This document shows positions 54,266 to 64,000 of a stretch of DNA of 64,000 nucleotides, piece after piece. Every line of letters begins with the position of its first letter. Position 1 is the first letter of the stretch. Made by a program: the position numbers and the translations under genes. The notes below the pieces were generated by a model. That model was not told the origin of the DNA, searched no databases, and saw nothing but the letters and a program-made list of their open reading frames with translations. Source of the DNA: Macrophomina tecta (Eukaryota > Ascomycota > Dothideomycetes > Botryosphaeriales > Botryosphaeriaceae); the NCBI GenBank assembly GCA_024180945.1, contig JAKSGN010000007.1, positions 496,001 through 560,000 of the forward strand, written 5' to 3'.

Positions 54266-55318
54266 ATGCCAACCTATCTCGTGACAGGAGCATCAAGAGG
54301 CCTTGGCGTGGGTATCCCAGGCTGCACTCTCATATGATTTGGGCTGACAATCTCGACCAGTATGCCTCCCTTCAAATTCTCGCATCTGATCCGGAGAATA
54401 CAGTCTGCGGGCTCGTGCGAAATTCCAGGGCGACACGAGACCGCCTTGCGGCCGATCAAATCTCCAGTGTCCACTTACTCGAGGCAGACATCACAGATGA
54501 GCATGCCCGGAAACGCGCCGCAGAGGACGCCAGACACATATTTGGCAACCGTGGCCTCGATGCACTCATCAACAATGCCGCTTACGTCAGTGAGGTGACG
54601 GCACTCAAATCTCTCCAAGGCTTGCAAATGGTCCCATTAGCCTTTCTGGCTTTTATCATTGCATTCACTGACGAACCCTTCTCTGTGTTTAGCGAACATC
54701 ACCTGAAGCCAATCATCCAAGATGCTCAGAAGAGCTTCGACATCAACGTCTTTGGCGTTCTGAAAACAATCGTTGCATTCCTCCCGCTCGTGCGAGAGAG
54801 CTCTCTCAAGAAAGTCGTTGTTATCTCCAGCGGAATGGGTGACATTGGTGAGCTCAAATCCGTCTGGAGTTTTTAAGCAAGCCATCCAGGCGAACGGCCA
54901 AGCAGACTTTGTAAATGCTGCGAGGCTCGATAATGCAGCACCTTAAGCTGCTAGCAAAGCTGCCCTGAGCCTCATGGTCGCGAAGCTCGGCACTGCCTAC
55001 GAGGAGAATGGCATCCTCTTCATGTCTCTTTGTCCCGGTTTAGTTGACACCTCGGACGGCCGCGACGTCAACTGTGAGTATCCTGCGCTATTTCGAGTAC
55101 TTAGTCAATAATTGCTGAAATTGGCTCCAGTACCAACGGATGAGCTCGCGCGTTCGGAGAAGATTGGTGCGAAACTTTAAAAGTACGCTCCCGGATTCCA
55201 AGCGTCAGACCCTGTGACTGTTGCAGGAAGTTGCCTGGCAGCGGTTGAGCGCTCAACATTGGAAGGAGGGTATAGTGGTACTTTTTTGAGCCACAATGGC
55301 ACTAGGAAGTGGATGTGA
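54266..55318 (+). pseudogene. Short-chain dehydrogenase pseudogene
   Basis: Exon 1 54266-54307 (MPTYLVTGASRGLG, the TGxxxGxG cofactor motif) splices over 53 nt to 54361: YASLQILASDPENTVCGLVR, LDALINNAAYVSEVTALKSL, SFDINVFGVLKTIVAFLPLV, VVVISSGMGDI. A 62-nt intron-like insert at 54631-54692 cannot be removed in frame. A frameshift near 54857 precedes FKQAIQANGQADFV. In P-stop-AASKAALSLMVAKLGTAYEE the catalytic tyrosine codon of YxxxK is TAA (54944-54946). After a 3' intron (GTGAGT donor at 55074) another TAA sits at 55178-55180, with the frame continuing to SHNGTRKWM and the natural stop at 55316-55318. Clearly dead. Confidence 0.8.
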
Positions 55319-55615
55319 CCTTGTGCATGGCCTCTCTGCGAAGCCTTATGGAAATGATGATGATGATGAACAGGGTTTGTGCGCCTTAGGGCATGCTGAG
55401 ATGTAGTCAACGAGAACTTTGCCTTAATTCACGCAACTAGCTGACGGCAGGCAGCCAAATTCAGTAAAACGACAAAGCATATCGTCCAGCAATCCGTGGC
55501 CAGAACTGCAAAAGATCACTCCATTCTGCAAGCCACTGGATAGGACTACATATGAAATATCACCCCACAAATCACTGCTATTCCGCCTGCGGATCTATCC
55601 CCTGTAACGCTCTTA

Positions 55616-56443
55616 CTACCTTGACCTCTCCGCCTTCACTACATTTACCCCTCTCCACCCTTCTCTCCACCCTCGAAACGGCTCATCATCCAAACAACAA
55701 TGGCAGTACCCATACCCCCAATCCCACCAAATCCAACCCAGCCGCGCCTCCTGGATCTCCCAATCAAACCCCTGCCCCACGCCAATCGCTCTACTCGCAC
55801 CCTTCCCTCCATCCACCACCCTCCATACCCTCTCCGCCTCCGCCATCTCTGCCACCCGCCTCCCCGTCTTCTCTCCCTCACACTCCCTACAAACCCCCCT
55901 CCGCCCACTCCGCCCGCCCCACCGCTCAAACGCATTCTCACAGCACGCACACACGCCCCGCGCCTCCCCAACCACCACCTTCCTCTCCGCCGACAACCCG
56001 GTCCGCCGCGACGTCCTCCCTCTAACCGCGGCCAACACCTCCCACTGCTGCTCCGTCAACCCCGCCATCCCCGTGCACACCAGCCCCCGCAGCGACGGCC
56101 GCATCAGCCCCCACTGCCCCAGTCCCTCGACCTCCTGCTCCAGCCGATCTTCCCTCCGGCACGCGACGCAGGCGCGCCACGCTCTGCTCCCTGCCTTCTC
56201 TCTGTCGGTGAAGCGCGCGGCGGGGAGGAGGCGGGCGCAGAAGACGCAGGCGAGGCGGTTGTGCCGCGTCGCCCAGGCGTCGTCCTCGGCGGCGAGGAGC
56301 TGCTGCCAGTTGGGCAGCGGTTGTGGCGGGATGAGGGAGGCGAAGGCGCGGCAGGTGGCGCGGAGGTGGGTGTGGCCGGGGAACGGTGGGATGTGGGTTA
56401 TGATGAGGAGAAGGAGCTCGGGGGGAAGGTCGAGGAGGGGCAT
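55616..56443 (-). CDS. F-box protein with cysteine pairs
   Basis: Single exon of 275 residues from the ATG at 56443. Residues 1-38 are an F-box: MPLLDLPPELLLLIITHIPP then LRATCRAFASLI. Afterwards four CxxC-type pairs appear, ACVFCARLL, ACVACRRED, CACCENAF, VCRECEGE, arranged like a fungal F-box/zinc-ribbon protein. It would link an unknown substrate to the SCF ubiquitin ligase through Skp1. The opposite strand also reads open but with a proline-rich, motif-free composition typical of a GC-rich shadow. The start at the F-box methionine is preferred over an upstream in-frame GTG. Confidence 0.75.
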   Translation of the reverse strand: MPLLDLPPELLLLIITHIPPFPGHTHLRATCRAFASLIPPQPLPNWQQLLAAEDDAWATRHNRLACVFCARLLPAARFTDREKAGSRAWRACVACRREDRLEQEVEGLGQWGLMRPSLRGLVCTGMAGLTEQQWEVLAAVRGRTSRRTGLSAERKVVVGEARGVCACCENAFERWGGRSGRRGVCRECEGEKTGRRVAEMAEAERVWRVVDGGKGASRAIGVGQGFDWEIQEARLGWIWWDWGYGYCHCCLDDEPFRGWREGWRGVNVVKAERSR

Positions 56444-57428
56444 TGATTCCTCCTTTCTTTCTTTTTTGTTCCCGTTGGTGGTGGTCGGTTTGGTTGTTTC
56501 TGGCGAGGTCGATAGCACAGAGACCGAGTTTGTCCGCCGACTTGCGAGAGGTGTCGTGGGAGGTTTCTATGGGTGATTGAACGAGAGGAACGGCCGGAGC
56601 CTGAGGGAGATGTGCCGTGTGAGGTTGCAAATCGTCTGCTGGAGGTCTGAGGAAGTGTTATTTATGTTGTGATGTGCGTGCTGCGCCACAGTAACGGTGT
56701 CTGTTAGTAGTGTTGTCGGCCGGCGTTGCGGTGACACTGCCCAATCAGCAGCTCCACAGCCTCGACGTCAGATTTGGGGGCCGCTTCCTGGGGAACGTGC
56801 CGGATACAAAGCACTCCTGGATAGGAAATCTGAATGACTTCTGGCCCTATCGCAGACCGAGTGCGTGGCGCAAGCATGTCTATAGGTTTGATTTTTTTTT
56901 TTTTTCTAAGACCGATTAGAGAGGCGATAACTCGGCAGCATAGAGTTTACGCCCTTTTTAATTTGTTTTCACTGTGGCTATTATGCATGGGTACTTGTCA
57001 AACGCAAGCCACTCAAGGGCTTAAGTGAAGGAGTAAAAGCACAAGAGTCAAAGAACAAAACATTAGGACGATCACGCCGCAGACCGTTAGAGCTGACGAT
57101 GCGGAATGACGACTATCTAAAGAACAGACTCAATCATTGATGTCCCTTTACGCTATGGGGAACGCCTGTTTTTAACCGCTCGCAAGAGTTTGGCTCGGGT
57201 GTACCTCGAACCCGCGTCCTCACATATGGGCTGCCCCGTTCGGTTCTCACTATTACCCAAGTTGGATTACTAAACCAGCGTTCATGGCGACCACTGGACC
57301 ACCACAATCCTGGAAGAGGCGAGGATGCAAGTGTTTTTCCCCAACATCTCTATGGATTTCTACCGATCCCTCTCTTACCCTCTCATCCCTAAACGCAGAG
57401 TCTATCCACCATCTGGTCTCTCGCCTCT
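56444..57428. other. Intergenic, tRNA-like relic only
   Basis: About 1 kb without a coding motif. T-run at 56890-56904. At 57190-57285 the minus strand has GGTTTAGT and, about 70 nt later, GGGTTCGAGG, resembling tRNA A- and B-box promoters, but no acceptor or T stem can be paired. A degenerate tRNA-derived sequence at most. Confidence 0.35.
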
Positions 57429-58431
57429 CTAATTCCCCACCTCAAACCTCCCCTGCACGAAACCCCAAAACTCCTCCACTAGCTTCTTCTGCCCCTCACC
57501 CTTCCTGACTGCCAGATACCTCCTCTGATCAACTCTGGGCTCCCACTCCCCCGGATTCCCATCCACGATGATCCCGCCAGCCTCCTCCAACACGACCCAC
57601 CCCGCACACACATCCCACGGCCAACAGCCGGCCTCCCAATACACATCCAGCCCTCCACTCGCGACCCCACACAGATTCAGCGCCGCGCTGCCAAACGACC
57701 GCAGCCCATGTACCATTGCACCCCCATCCTCCTTCTTCGCGCACAGTTTCCTAAACGTCTCGCTCTTGACGTCATAATCGTTCCCACCGCGCTCAGACCC
57801 CCACTCGACGCACACGACCGCGGTGCTGAGGTCTGCGAGGGGCTCGGGCGGGTTGCGGAGGGGCAGGGGCGTGGTGTGGTTGAGGAAGGCACCGGCGCCG
57901 CGGATGGCGGAGTAGAGGGTGCGGGTGAAGGGGTTGTAGACGACGCCGACGGTCGGGCGGAGGCCGACGGCCAGCCCCAGCGAGATGGAGACGTAGGGGT
58001 ACCCGTGCACGAAGTTGGTCGTGCCGTCGATCGGGTCGACGATGAACTGCAGCGTGGCGTTTTGTTAGTCTGCAGGGTCGCCGTAATTGAAAGGGCAGCG
58101 AGGAGGAAGGAGGGTCGTACGGTTGGATTGGGCGTCAGCTTGTCGCCCGGCTTGTACGTCTCCTCGCCCATGAAGGAGAAGTCTGGGTATTTGTCCTTGA
58201 GCGTCGTCGATACCATTTTCTCGACGGCCTGGTCGGTCTCGGTGACGAGGTCGGCGGCTTTTTTCTGAGTATTAGCGTCCAAGTATGCATCTTGGGCCGA
58301 CATGAGTGCTCACAGTTCTTCTTCTCTCCCGTCGTCGTGGTCGAAGGCTTAGCGGAGGTGATCATGTCACCGGCCTTCTTCGCGACCTCGACGAGGAAGT
58401 CGTGGATCTCTTGCAGGTTGAGGTCTGCCAT
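57429..58431 (-). CDS. Inositol monophosphatase
   Basis: Three exons: 58314-58431, 58121-58257, 57429-58046; introns 56 and 74 nt; 290 residues. The first acceptor must be AAAAAAG just before CCGCC, giving KKN-SADLVTETDQAVE; the nearer CAG would create a stop. Motifs: SFMGEETY (metal-binding Glu), IVDPIDGTTNFVHGYP (two metal Asp), and CWPWDVCAGWVVLEEAGG (third metal Asp). It dephosphorylates inositol 1-phosphate to inositol in a Mg2+-dependent reaction; fungal paralogues (for example QutG of the quinate cluster) have the same fold but this gene has no quinate neighbours. Complete and undamaged. Confidence 0.9.
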
Positions 58432-58951
58432 TGTGCGGTGTTTCCTGTCAAAAGCTAGACCCTGCGACTCTAGCGGTAGTCCGTGCGGTAATTGGATAGG
58501 TAGATGGGGTTGGGAGGCGGAAGGACAGGTAGGCGTTGGGTGAGAGCCGGTGATGCGGGCGGTGGAAGTGGATGGCGGGGTTGTCTCCAGACGCGCTCCA
58601 CTTGCCCCTCCGAAAGCGCGCCGCAAAGGCCCCTTGACCCCCGCCAGTCGGTGACGTGTGGCTTGGAAGCCCCGTCACCGTTTGTTTCTCAAGCATGCCC
58701 CCAATTGATTCGTCTTCGTCCATCGGTAGTCAGCCCCAGGAGGGTAACACGCCATACACCATCAATTCGAAGTCCCACAACGCATCAATCTCACAGAACT
58801 CAATTCAGAGGACAAACTTTTCATGATTCTCTAAGACTACTATATAGCTGATGAATTTCCCTTGCGTCATACCAAGCATCTCGCGGCAGCCCTCTACCCA
58901 TCCCACGCGCACCCACCCGGGCGGAGCCGCCGCACATCACCTTATTTTAGT
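58432..58951. other. Intergenic, promoter side of inositol monophosphatase
   Basis: 520 nt between the IMPase start and the phosphoacetylglucosamine mutase stop. No gene. Confidence 0.4.
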
Positions 58952-60901
58952 TTAAGATCCAAACTGCTTGACCAAGCTGGCAACCTTTTGCGCCAGATCA
59001 TCCGCCTCGGTCCGAGTCTCCGCTTCCGCATAAACGCGCACCGCATCCTCGGTGCCGCTAGCACGCGCAAACGACCGGCCCTGCTTGTACTTGCCGACCA
59101 GCTTATCGATCTCGTCCTGGATACCCGCAGGGTACTCGAGCTTGCGCTCCGCGTCGACGGCCTTGAAGATGTTGCGGTCCTTGACCTCCACGCGCACCAG
59201 TCGGTTTGGCAGGTCGTTGTATGTATGCAGCCACTCGGCCGGGCCCCACTTCTTGTGTGCAAGGATAACCTCGACAAGCAGCAGGTCCGACAGCGCGTCA
59301 CCCACTGTCTGGTTGATCAGGTCCGTCAGGGCCTGCAGCGTCTCCAGAGCCTCGTGCTGCGCCGGAGACTGCGGCTCGTGCTTCTCGATCGTCTTGAGCG
59401 CGGCGGGGGAGAAGACAACGGTGCCGTGGCCATTGGCCTCGAAGTAGACACCAACGTCGAAGCGCAGCGCTGCGTGGTGCAGGTGCTTGACACCAGTCGG
59501 CGTGCACACCACGGGCAGGTTGAGGCCGGAGGTAATGTACTTGGTGCTGGCGCCGTTCGCATAGGCCGTCTGTACGACACCAACCTTGAGCTGGTCGCCC
59601 AGGCCTGCGTGGCGGGACAGGTCGCCGATGAATGAGGCTGCGAGGGTCGCGATGCGGTCCCCATCCAGAAGGTTGAATTTGCCGTCCTTGTCGTTGAAGT
59701 AGTAAACAATGCGATCCGCATCGCCATCCAGGGATGCGCAACGCTCAAGCGGTCCGGCTTTAGATGACGGCGGGGCGCGCTGGCCAGTCTTGACATAGTC
59801 GGCACCACACTATCTCATGTTAGCTTATACCGAGCTGCCTTCTCTCCCGGAAATTCACACCTGCACGTTCAGGTTCTCAGGCTTGTGCACGTCATCGTTG
59901 ACGACCTGGATCTTGATACCCTTCTCCTCAACGCTAGGCAGGTACTTGATCAGTTCCCGCAGCTTGGGGCCTCCAACGCCGTTGGCGCAGTCAACGACGA
60001 CACCCTTGTCCTCAGCCGCATCCTCCGGAATCTGCCTGTGCTTGAGAGCCTTCTTGAATGCGGCTCCAATCTTTTCGTAGTAGCCTGTCTCGGTCGCTTC
60101 GCCATACTCATGCACGGTGCCCTTGGTGTTCACACAGCGAACAAGGTAGTGCAGCTGAGGAGTGGTGAGGAACTTGTAATCGGTGTACTCGGTTCCCGTC
60201 GCATCGAGAGCATCGACAAGGCAGCCCACCAGTCGCGGACCCGATGCACGAGTGTCGCGGCCGAAGATGACCCTCGCGGGCGCAGTCTGGTTGACCTTGA
60301 GCTCAGCAGCGAGCTTGTTGTAAGCTTCGACGAGTTGCTCGTCGGTTTCGGCGTTCGCGAGGACGGTAGCATGAGCTTCCCAGGAAGACTGAGAACGGAA
60401 ATTAACGAAACGTCTAAGGCTGTACGGTGCTTGCATGAATGCATACCTCCAGCATCTCGCCCTGTATGATGTTGTGTCAGCCTGGCGTGCTTTTCCTGAT
60501 ATTTGACGTGATCCACGTACCATGGGGTCCACGAGCTTCACACCGTTGTCCTCCGGAGGGTTGTGGCTAGCGGTGATCATGACACCGATGGTCTGGCCAT
60601 TGAGCTTCCTGGAGCGCAAGGCTGCGAGCAGACCAACGCGGTAGACCACAGAGTCGAGCAGGTCGCTGCGGCGAAGGAGAGCTATGTCAGCCTCTCATTC
60701 AAGAAAAGGTCAAGGGCTCGATTGACGTACGCTTTCATGCGAAACTGTGCTCAACATTAGCAGCTGCTTTTAGCCGGGCCGACGCGACCGTCCGAGAGGG
60801 GGGGGGGGGGTTCCAAAGCGACTTACACCAGCGGTACCATACTGGAACACCTTGCCCGGCTGGGGGTGCTTCGCCGAAGCTTCCAAGATCTTCTGGTCCA
60901 T
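58952..60901 (-). CDS. PCM1: Phosphoacetylglucosamine mutase
   Basis: Six exons: 60827-60901, 60731-60744 (14 nt), 60521-60665, 60447-60461 (15 nt), 59861-60388, 58952-59809; all junctions in phase, 544 residues. The two micro-exons encode FRMKA and GEMLE and are needed to restore QYGTAG-FRMKADLLDSVVYRVG and LVDPM-GEMLE-SSWEAHA. Catalytic serine loop TASHNPPEDNGVK (Ser about 63 becomes phosphorylated), metal loop DGDADR, sugar loop, and phosphate-binding loop RASGTEDAVRVYAEA are all present. It interconverts GlcNAc-6-P and GlcNAc-1-P on the way to UDP-GlcNAc for chitin and glycoproteins. Intron 1 contains a 12-G run. Confidence 0.95.
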
Positions 60902-61360
60902 GACTGGTGGTGGGGCGGGGGGGAGAACGAAGGTGGGAAACAAGAGGAGAAACGCAGAGAGAAGCGAGAGGGAGAGTTCTGGAGAGAAATCGGTGGAGGG
61001 GAGGGTAGCGGGGAAGTAGGAGGTAGGGGGTGCAGGCTGGAGGGGCTGTAACGGCGTCTTCGGCCAACAGCTCCACCCACGGTACACACAGACTGGGTCT
61101 GTCCGCCGATCGGGGGGCGCTCCGCCAGGGCCACTGCCACTCGCCTGTTCTGTAGGGCTGAGACGGCGGTGTGTGAGGCGACCAAAATAGCCCTGGCCGT
61201 CCGCCGCCGTCCAGCTACCCGCCGCCTCTACCCTGCTGGTGGAAAATCGACGGCCCGTCGGCCTTTCCGCTCGATGTTTCCCGTCCGGCGAGCAGCTGTA
61301 GGCGCCAAAGCATCACTCCAAAGGCCTGTCCACCGCGTCAATCGCACCCACAAAACAGCC
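60902..61360. promoter_or_regulatory. Shared promoter of phosphoacetylglucosamine mutase and mL40
   Basis: 459 bp between divergent ATGs of two housekeeping genes; purine/pyrimidine-rich tract around 60905-61030. No TATA-like box seen. Confidence 0.45.
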
Positions 61361-61987
61361 ATGAGGCGAATAACGACCGCCCCAATGCGCGCCTTCCAGC
61401 CCGTCTTCCGGCCCCTCATCCAGCGCCCGACTTCCGCCCTCACAGCCCTTCGCGGGCATCCTCTTCCCTCAGCACAGCCCTCGCCAGCTAACCATGCCAC
61501 ACCATTCTCCACCACCGCCGCGCTATCCGCAAAGAAAAACCAAGGCCCGAAGAAAGATGGCAGAATAAGTGCGCCACCAACAGCCCACCCAATCACTCCT
61601 CCCCAACGCTGACCTCATTATCCCGCAGCGCAAATCCGCTACCACCTCTTCCACCCGCAGACGCCGCGGCCGCTGCGCTTCTCGCGCCTGCGCGCCCTGC
61701 GCCACTGGACCATCCACCGCGCGTGGATGCTCTTCAAGCGCAAGCAGCGACGCGCCAGCGAGCTCGAGCTCGAGCGCCAGTACAATGCCATGCGCGCCGC
61801 CTGCGAGCACCTGCGCCTGGTCGACGACAACGGCATGCCCGGCCCGGAGACGAACAGAAACGTCGGCCGCTTGTACCGGACGGCCATGATGAAGAACGAC
61901 GTGTGGGCGGGCGTGCCGATTGAGTATGCGCGGCCGCAGGTCGATACGCCGCCGAAGGATGGGTGGAATCATGAGTGGAAGCGGTGA
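61361..61987 (+). CDS. Mitochondrial large-subunit ribosomal protein mL40
   Basis: Exons 61361-61568 and 61629-61987 with a 60-nt intron (GTGCGC donor); 188 residues. The N-terminus is rich in Arg, Ser and Thr with no acids, an import presequence ending near FSTTAALSAKKNQ. After the splice the mature part reads IRYHLFHPQTPRPLRFSRLR, ALRHWTIHRAWMLFKRKQRR, ASELELERQYNAMRAACEHL and ends VPIEYARPQVDTPPKDGWNH: the mL40 (yeast MRPL28) family. It is part of the mitochondrial large ribosomal subunit. An ATG at 61169 region would add an unlikely arginine-rich lead; 61361 is chosen. Complete. Confidence 0.85.
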
Positions 61988-63145
61988 AGGGGGGGGTGCA
62001 CGTGTGACTTGAGATGGGGTTGTGGGTCGAATATGTATAAAAAAAAAAAAGGGAGTGGAGAAGGGCTTGAGGAATATCCAGGGCTACATGATTCAGTGTG
62101 TTTCTTATAACAATTCATCGGTCAGTCACGGGCGACGTGATCCACTGAATGTACGTTGGTACGAGCAGTTGGCCCCGGCAAAATGGATCTGCAAAGCCGC
62201 GCAGGTGAATGCAGATCCGGCTCTTCGATCATGAAGCTCATAAACAGGCATCTCTAGGATCGGAAGGTGATCGAGACGCCCGTTGAGAGAGGTTCTCCCA
62301 CTACGGTACACAGCACAACAGTTGAAGTGGCAAGGTTGCCAGTGCCAGTTTTAGTAGGCGGTCAAAAAAGTCCAAAGTCACCGTCCATATCTAAAAGCTA
62401 CGATCGGATACTACATCGATCTCTCGTTGAAGTCTTCGCATGACTTCGGTGACCAGTCCTTTCATGTTCGAGTAGAGGCAAGAAAAGTTCGATCTCAGTG
62501 ACGAAGCTTCCTGGAGATGGTACGGTCCTGCATTAATTAAAAAAGTGCCTAAAGCTCACTCCCGGATCCCATTAATCCACCATAGATCTAGCGTACGTAA
62601 TTATGCTTATTCTGATGTCAATCAACACTGATATGAGATCTCAGCAATCAAAAAGGTCCTTCCTTGTAAGATAAAAGTGGCTACTGCAGTATCTCAAATT
62701 ACGATACAGCGTTCTCCGACTTAGTAAAAAGACTGGCCCTCTCACCAGCGAGGTCCAGGTCCATCATTCCGAACCAAAACACATGGAAAAGTATTTGACT
62801 ACCAAAGAACGCGAAGACAACCAGACCCAAAAGTCCGTACGAACTAAAGCTGCGTCTGGCTGACAAACAAAAGGCGAGCCGCTGAGTAAAATAACCGAAA
62901 GGAGCGTATCGATGGTATCATCCGTCATTAAGCGTCACCGCTGCTGTGAAACGAAACGAAGAATTTTGATCGGACAAGAACGAATCGGAACAATGGACAA
63001 CGAAGAAAGGACCCTTTGGAATGAGGGGGGGGGAGAAAGCGCTGTGGTGACGCCCCGCATGTTACAAAATCCCTAAAACTCCGCCCCATGCAAGAAAACT
63101 AGCGAACGCGCAACGGTGCTACGTTCAAATGATCGCTCCAATCTA
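61988..63145. other. Intergenic, no gene seen
   Basis: 1.16 kb AT-richer stretch, A-run near 62040, stop-rich in all frames; contains the 3' flank of the Rho-type gene. Confidence 0.45.
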
Positions 63146-63835
63146 TCACAGAATGACACAGCACCCATTAGTTTCGGTCTTGTCAACGGACAGCAATGCA
63201 GCACGGGTTGCCGCTTCAAACACATCGTCTACGCCGTCACCGGTCAGAGAAGAGCATTCGAGGTACTTTCGAGCACCAATTTCGTCCTTCATGTCGTTGC
63301 CGGCCTTGGGGGTGGTGAACTTCAGCGACTTCTTCCGCATTTCCTCCTGGGCTAGAGGATCATCGCGGAGATCCTTCTTCAGACCCACAAGAATAATGGG
63401 GACGTCCGGGCACCGCTCTCTTGCCTCTTCGGCCCACTTGTGCTTGACGTTCTCCAGAGAATCCGGTGAGTCGACGGAGAAACCGACGAGAATAACGTGG
63501 GCCTTGGAATATGCAAGAGGACGTAGCCTTTCGTAGTCTTCCTGACCGGCTGTATCCCATAGCGCAAGCTGCACGGATTTACCGTCGACGCGACAATCCG
63601 TCACGTAATTTTCGAAGACAGTGGGAACCTTAGGCGACAGTCAGTATCTCTATGAGCAGGTGGGGCGTCAGCCAGCTGACGCGGGAGACTTACATATCTC
63701 TATGCACAAATCAGTCATTCGTCTTACATCACCGGAAGGAATGGTTCTAGACTTACAGTCGGAAAGTATCCCAAGGTAAAGACACTGAGTAAACTGGTCT
63801 TTCCGCAGGCGCCGTCGCCGATAATGACCAATTTT
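63146..63835 (-). CDS. Rho-family small GTPase (Rho2-like), 5'-partial
   Basis: Visible exons: 63757-63835, 63694-63699 (6 nt), 63146-63628; introns 57 and 65 nt. The first exon, with the start codon, is beyond position 64000 or in unassignable sequence: no ATG fits before the acceptor at 63836. G1 loop [11 protein letters not shown]; switch I is built from [14 protein letters not shown], the RY being the 6-nt micro-exon; G3 [22 protein letters not shown] (guanine specificity); [18 protein letters not shown]-terminal CCVIL, a geranylgeranylation-type CaaX box. The sequence after switch I ([20 protein letters not shown]) fits Rho2 better than Rho1. A membrane-bound switch for cell-wall and polarity signalling. 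Confidence 0.88.
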
Positions 63836-64000
63836 CTATGCAAGGCAGCCAGCGTCAGCAGGTTACACGAGGCAAAGGATATCTGTTAAGAGGAGGAGGC
63901 GGTGCGACCAGCACAAGGAAGAAGGCTGTAGGTTATCGCGGCTGGTGGAGTCAAAATGTGACGGCGAGTCTCAGGGAAGCGTGGTCTATTTTTGGTTGCC

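Noticed and set aside
54631..54692. Normal intron in the SDR gene
   Set aside because: It has a branch-like CACTGAC and TTTAG end, but removing its 62 nt breaks the reading frame and the donor GTCCCA is poor.
55700..56446. Plus-strand Pro/Arg-rich frame of 248 residues
   Set aside because: Antisense to the F-box gene, whose F-box and Cys pairs are far more convincing.
57190..57290. tRNA gene on the minus strand (GGTTTAGT and GGGTTCGAGG)
   Set aside because: Arms do not fold into a cloverleaf and the acceptor stem is missing; at most a relic.
60795..60811. Quadruplex-forming regulatory site from the G-run
   Set aside because: A single uninterrupted run of G inside an intron; four separate tracts are not present.
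1..64000. CRISPR array, bacterial operons or ribosome-binding sites
   Set aside because: The sequence is eukaryotic with spliced genes; no regularly spaced direct repeats were seen.

Overview
This window is nuclear DNA of a filamentous ascomycete (Pezizomycotina). Protein-coding genes carry many 49-110 nt GT-AG introns with CTAAC/CTGAC-like branch points. The gene content is typical of moulds: O-methyltransferase, GMC oxidoreductase, cytochromes P450, HET-domain protein, zinc-cluster regulator, fungal HVA1 protein and a CorA-like transporter. A class such as Dothideomycetes is a guess; nothing in the sequence fixes it.

Layout. 1-5.5 kb: 3' end of a zinc alcohol/formaldehyde dehydrogenase, a secreted FAD-linked oxidase of the berberine-bridge type and a secreted SMP-30/gluconolactonase-like protein. 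5.5-17 kb: a transposon-rich island with solo and truncated copia-type LTRs, a LINE RNase H scrap, a MITE-like inverted repeat and a complete, apparently intact hAT DNA transposon. The island holds two related P450 genes. One (7629-9435, minus) reassembles into a full 508-residue enzyme from five exons. The other (12081-13319, plus) stops exactly where the hAT element begins, just after the K-helix. 17-21 kb: divergent secreted GMC oxidoreductase and O-methyltransferase. With the P450s, FAD oxidase and an MFS pump at 30.4-32.5 kb this looks like dispersed secondary-metabolism tailoring genes, but no backbone synthase is present. 21.5-28 kb: an arrestin-like adaptor and a 1479-residue CorA-like membrane protein. 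28.4-30.2 kb: a broken HET-domain gene. 34-41 kb: a low-complexity ORF, a DUF3433-type membrane protein and an HVA1/AT-hook protein.

41.7-46.7 kb holds the clearest functional unit: glycerol kinase and an aquaglyceroporin, divergently transcribed from a 1.6 kb shared region, i.e. uptake and first phosphorylation of glycerol side by side. 47.9-55.3 kb is a decay zone: fragments of an unknown gene, an F-box/repeat-like gene, a frameshifted saccharopine-dehydrogenase-like gene, an N-truncated zinc-cluster regulator and an SDR pseudogene whose catalytic tyrosine codon is a stop. 55.6-64 kb is conserved housekeeping: F-box protein, inositol monophosphatase, phosphoacetylglucosamine mutase (two micro-exons), mitochondrial ribosomal protein mL40 and a Rho2-type GTPase (a 6-nt micro-exon in switch I; its first exon lies outside the window).

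Exon coordinates were inferred by joining reading frames at GT-AG sites; for each multi-exon gene called intact the exon lengths sum to a multiple of three. Family names rest on motif recognition, not on database searches.
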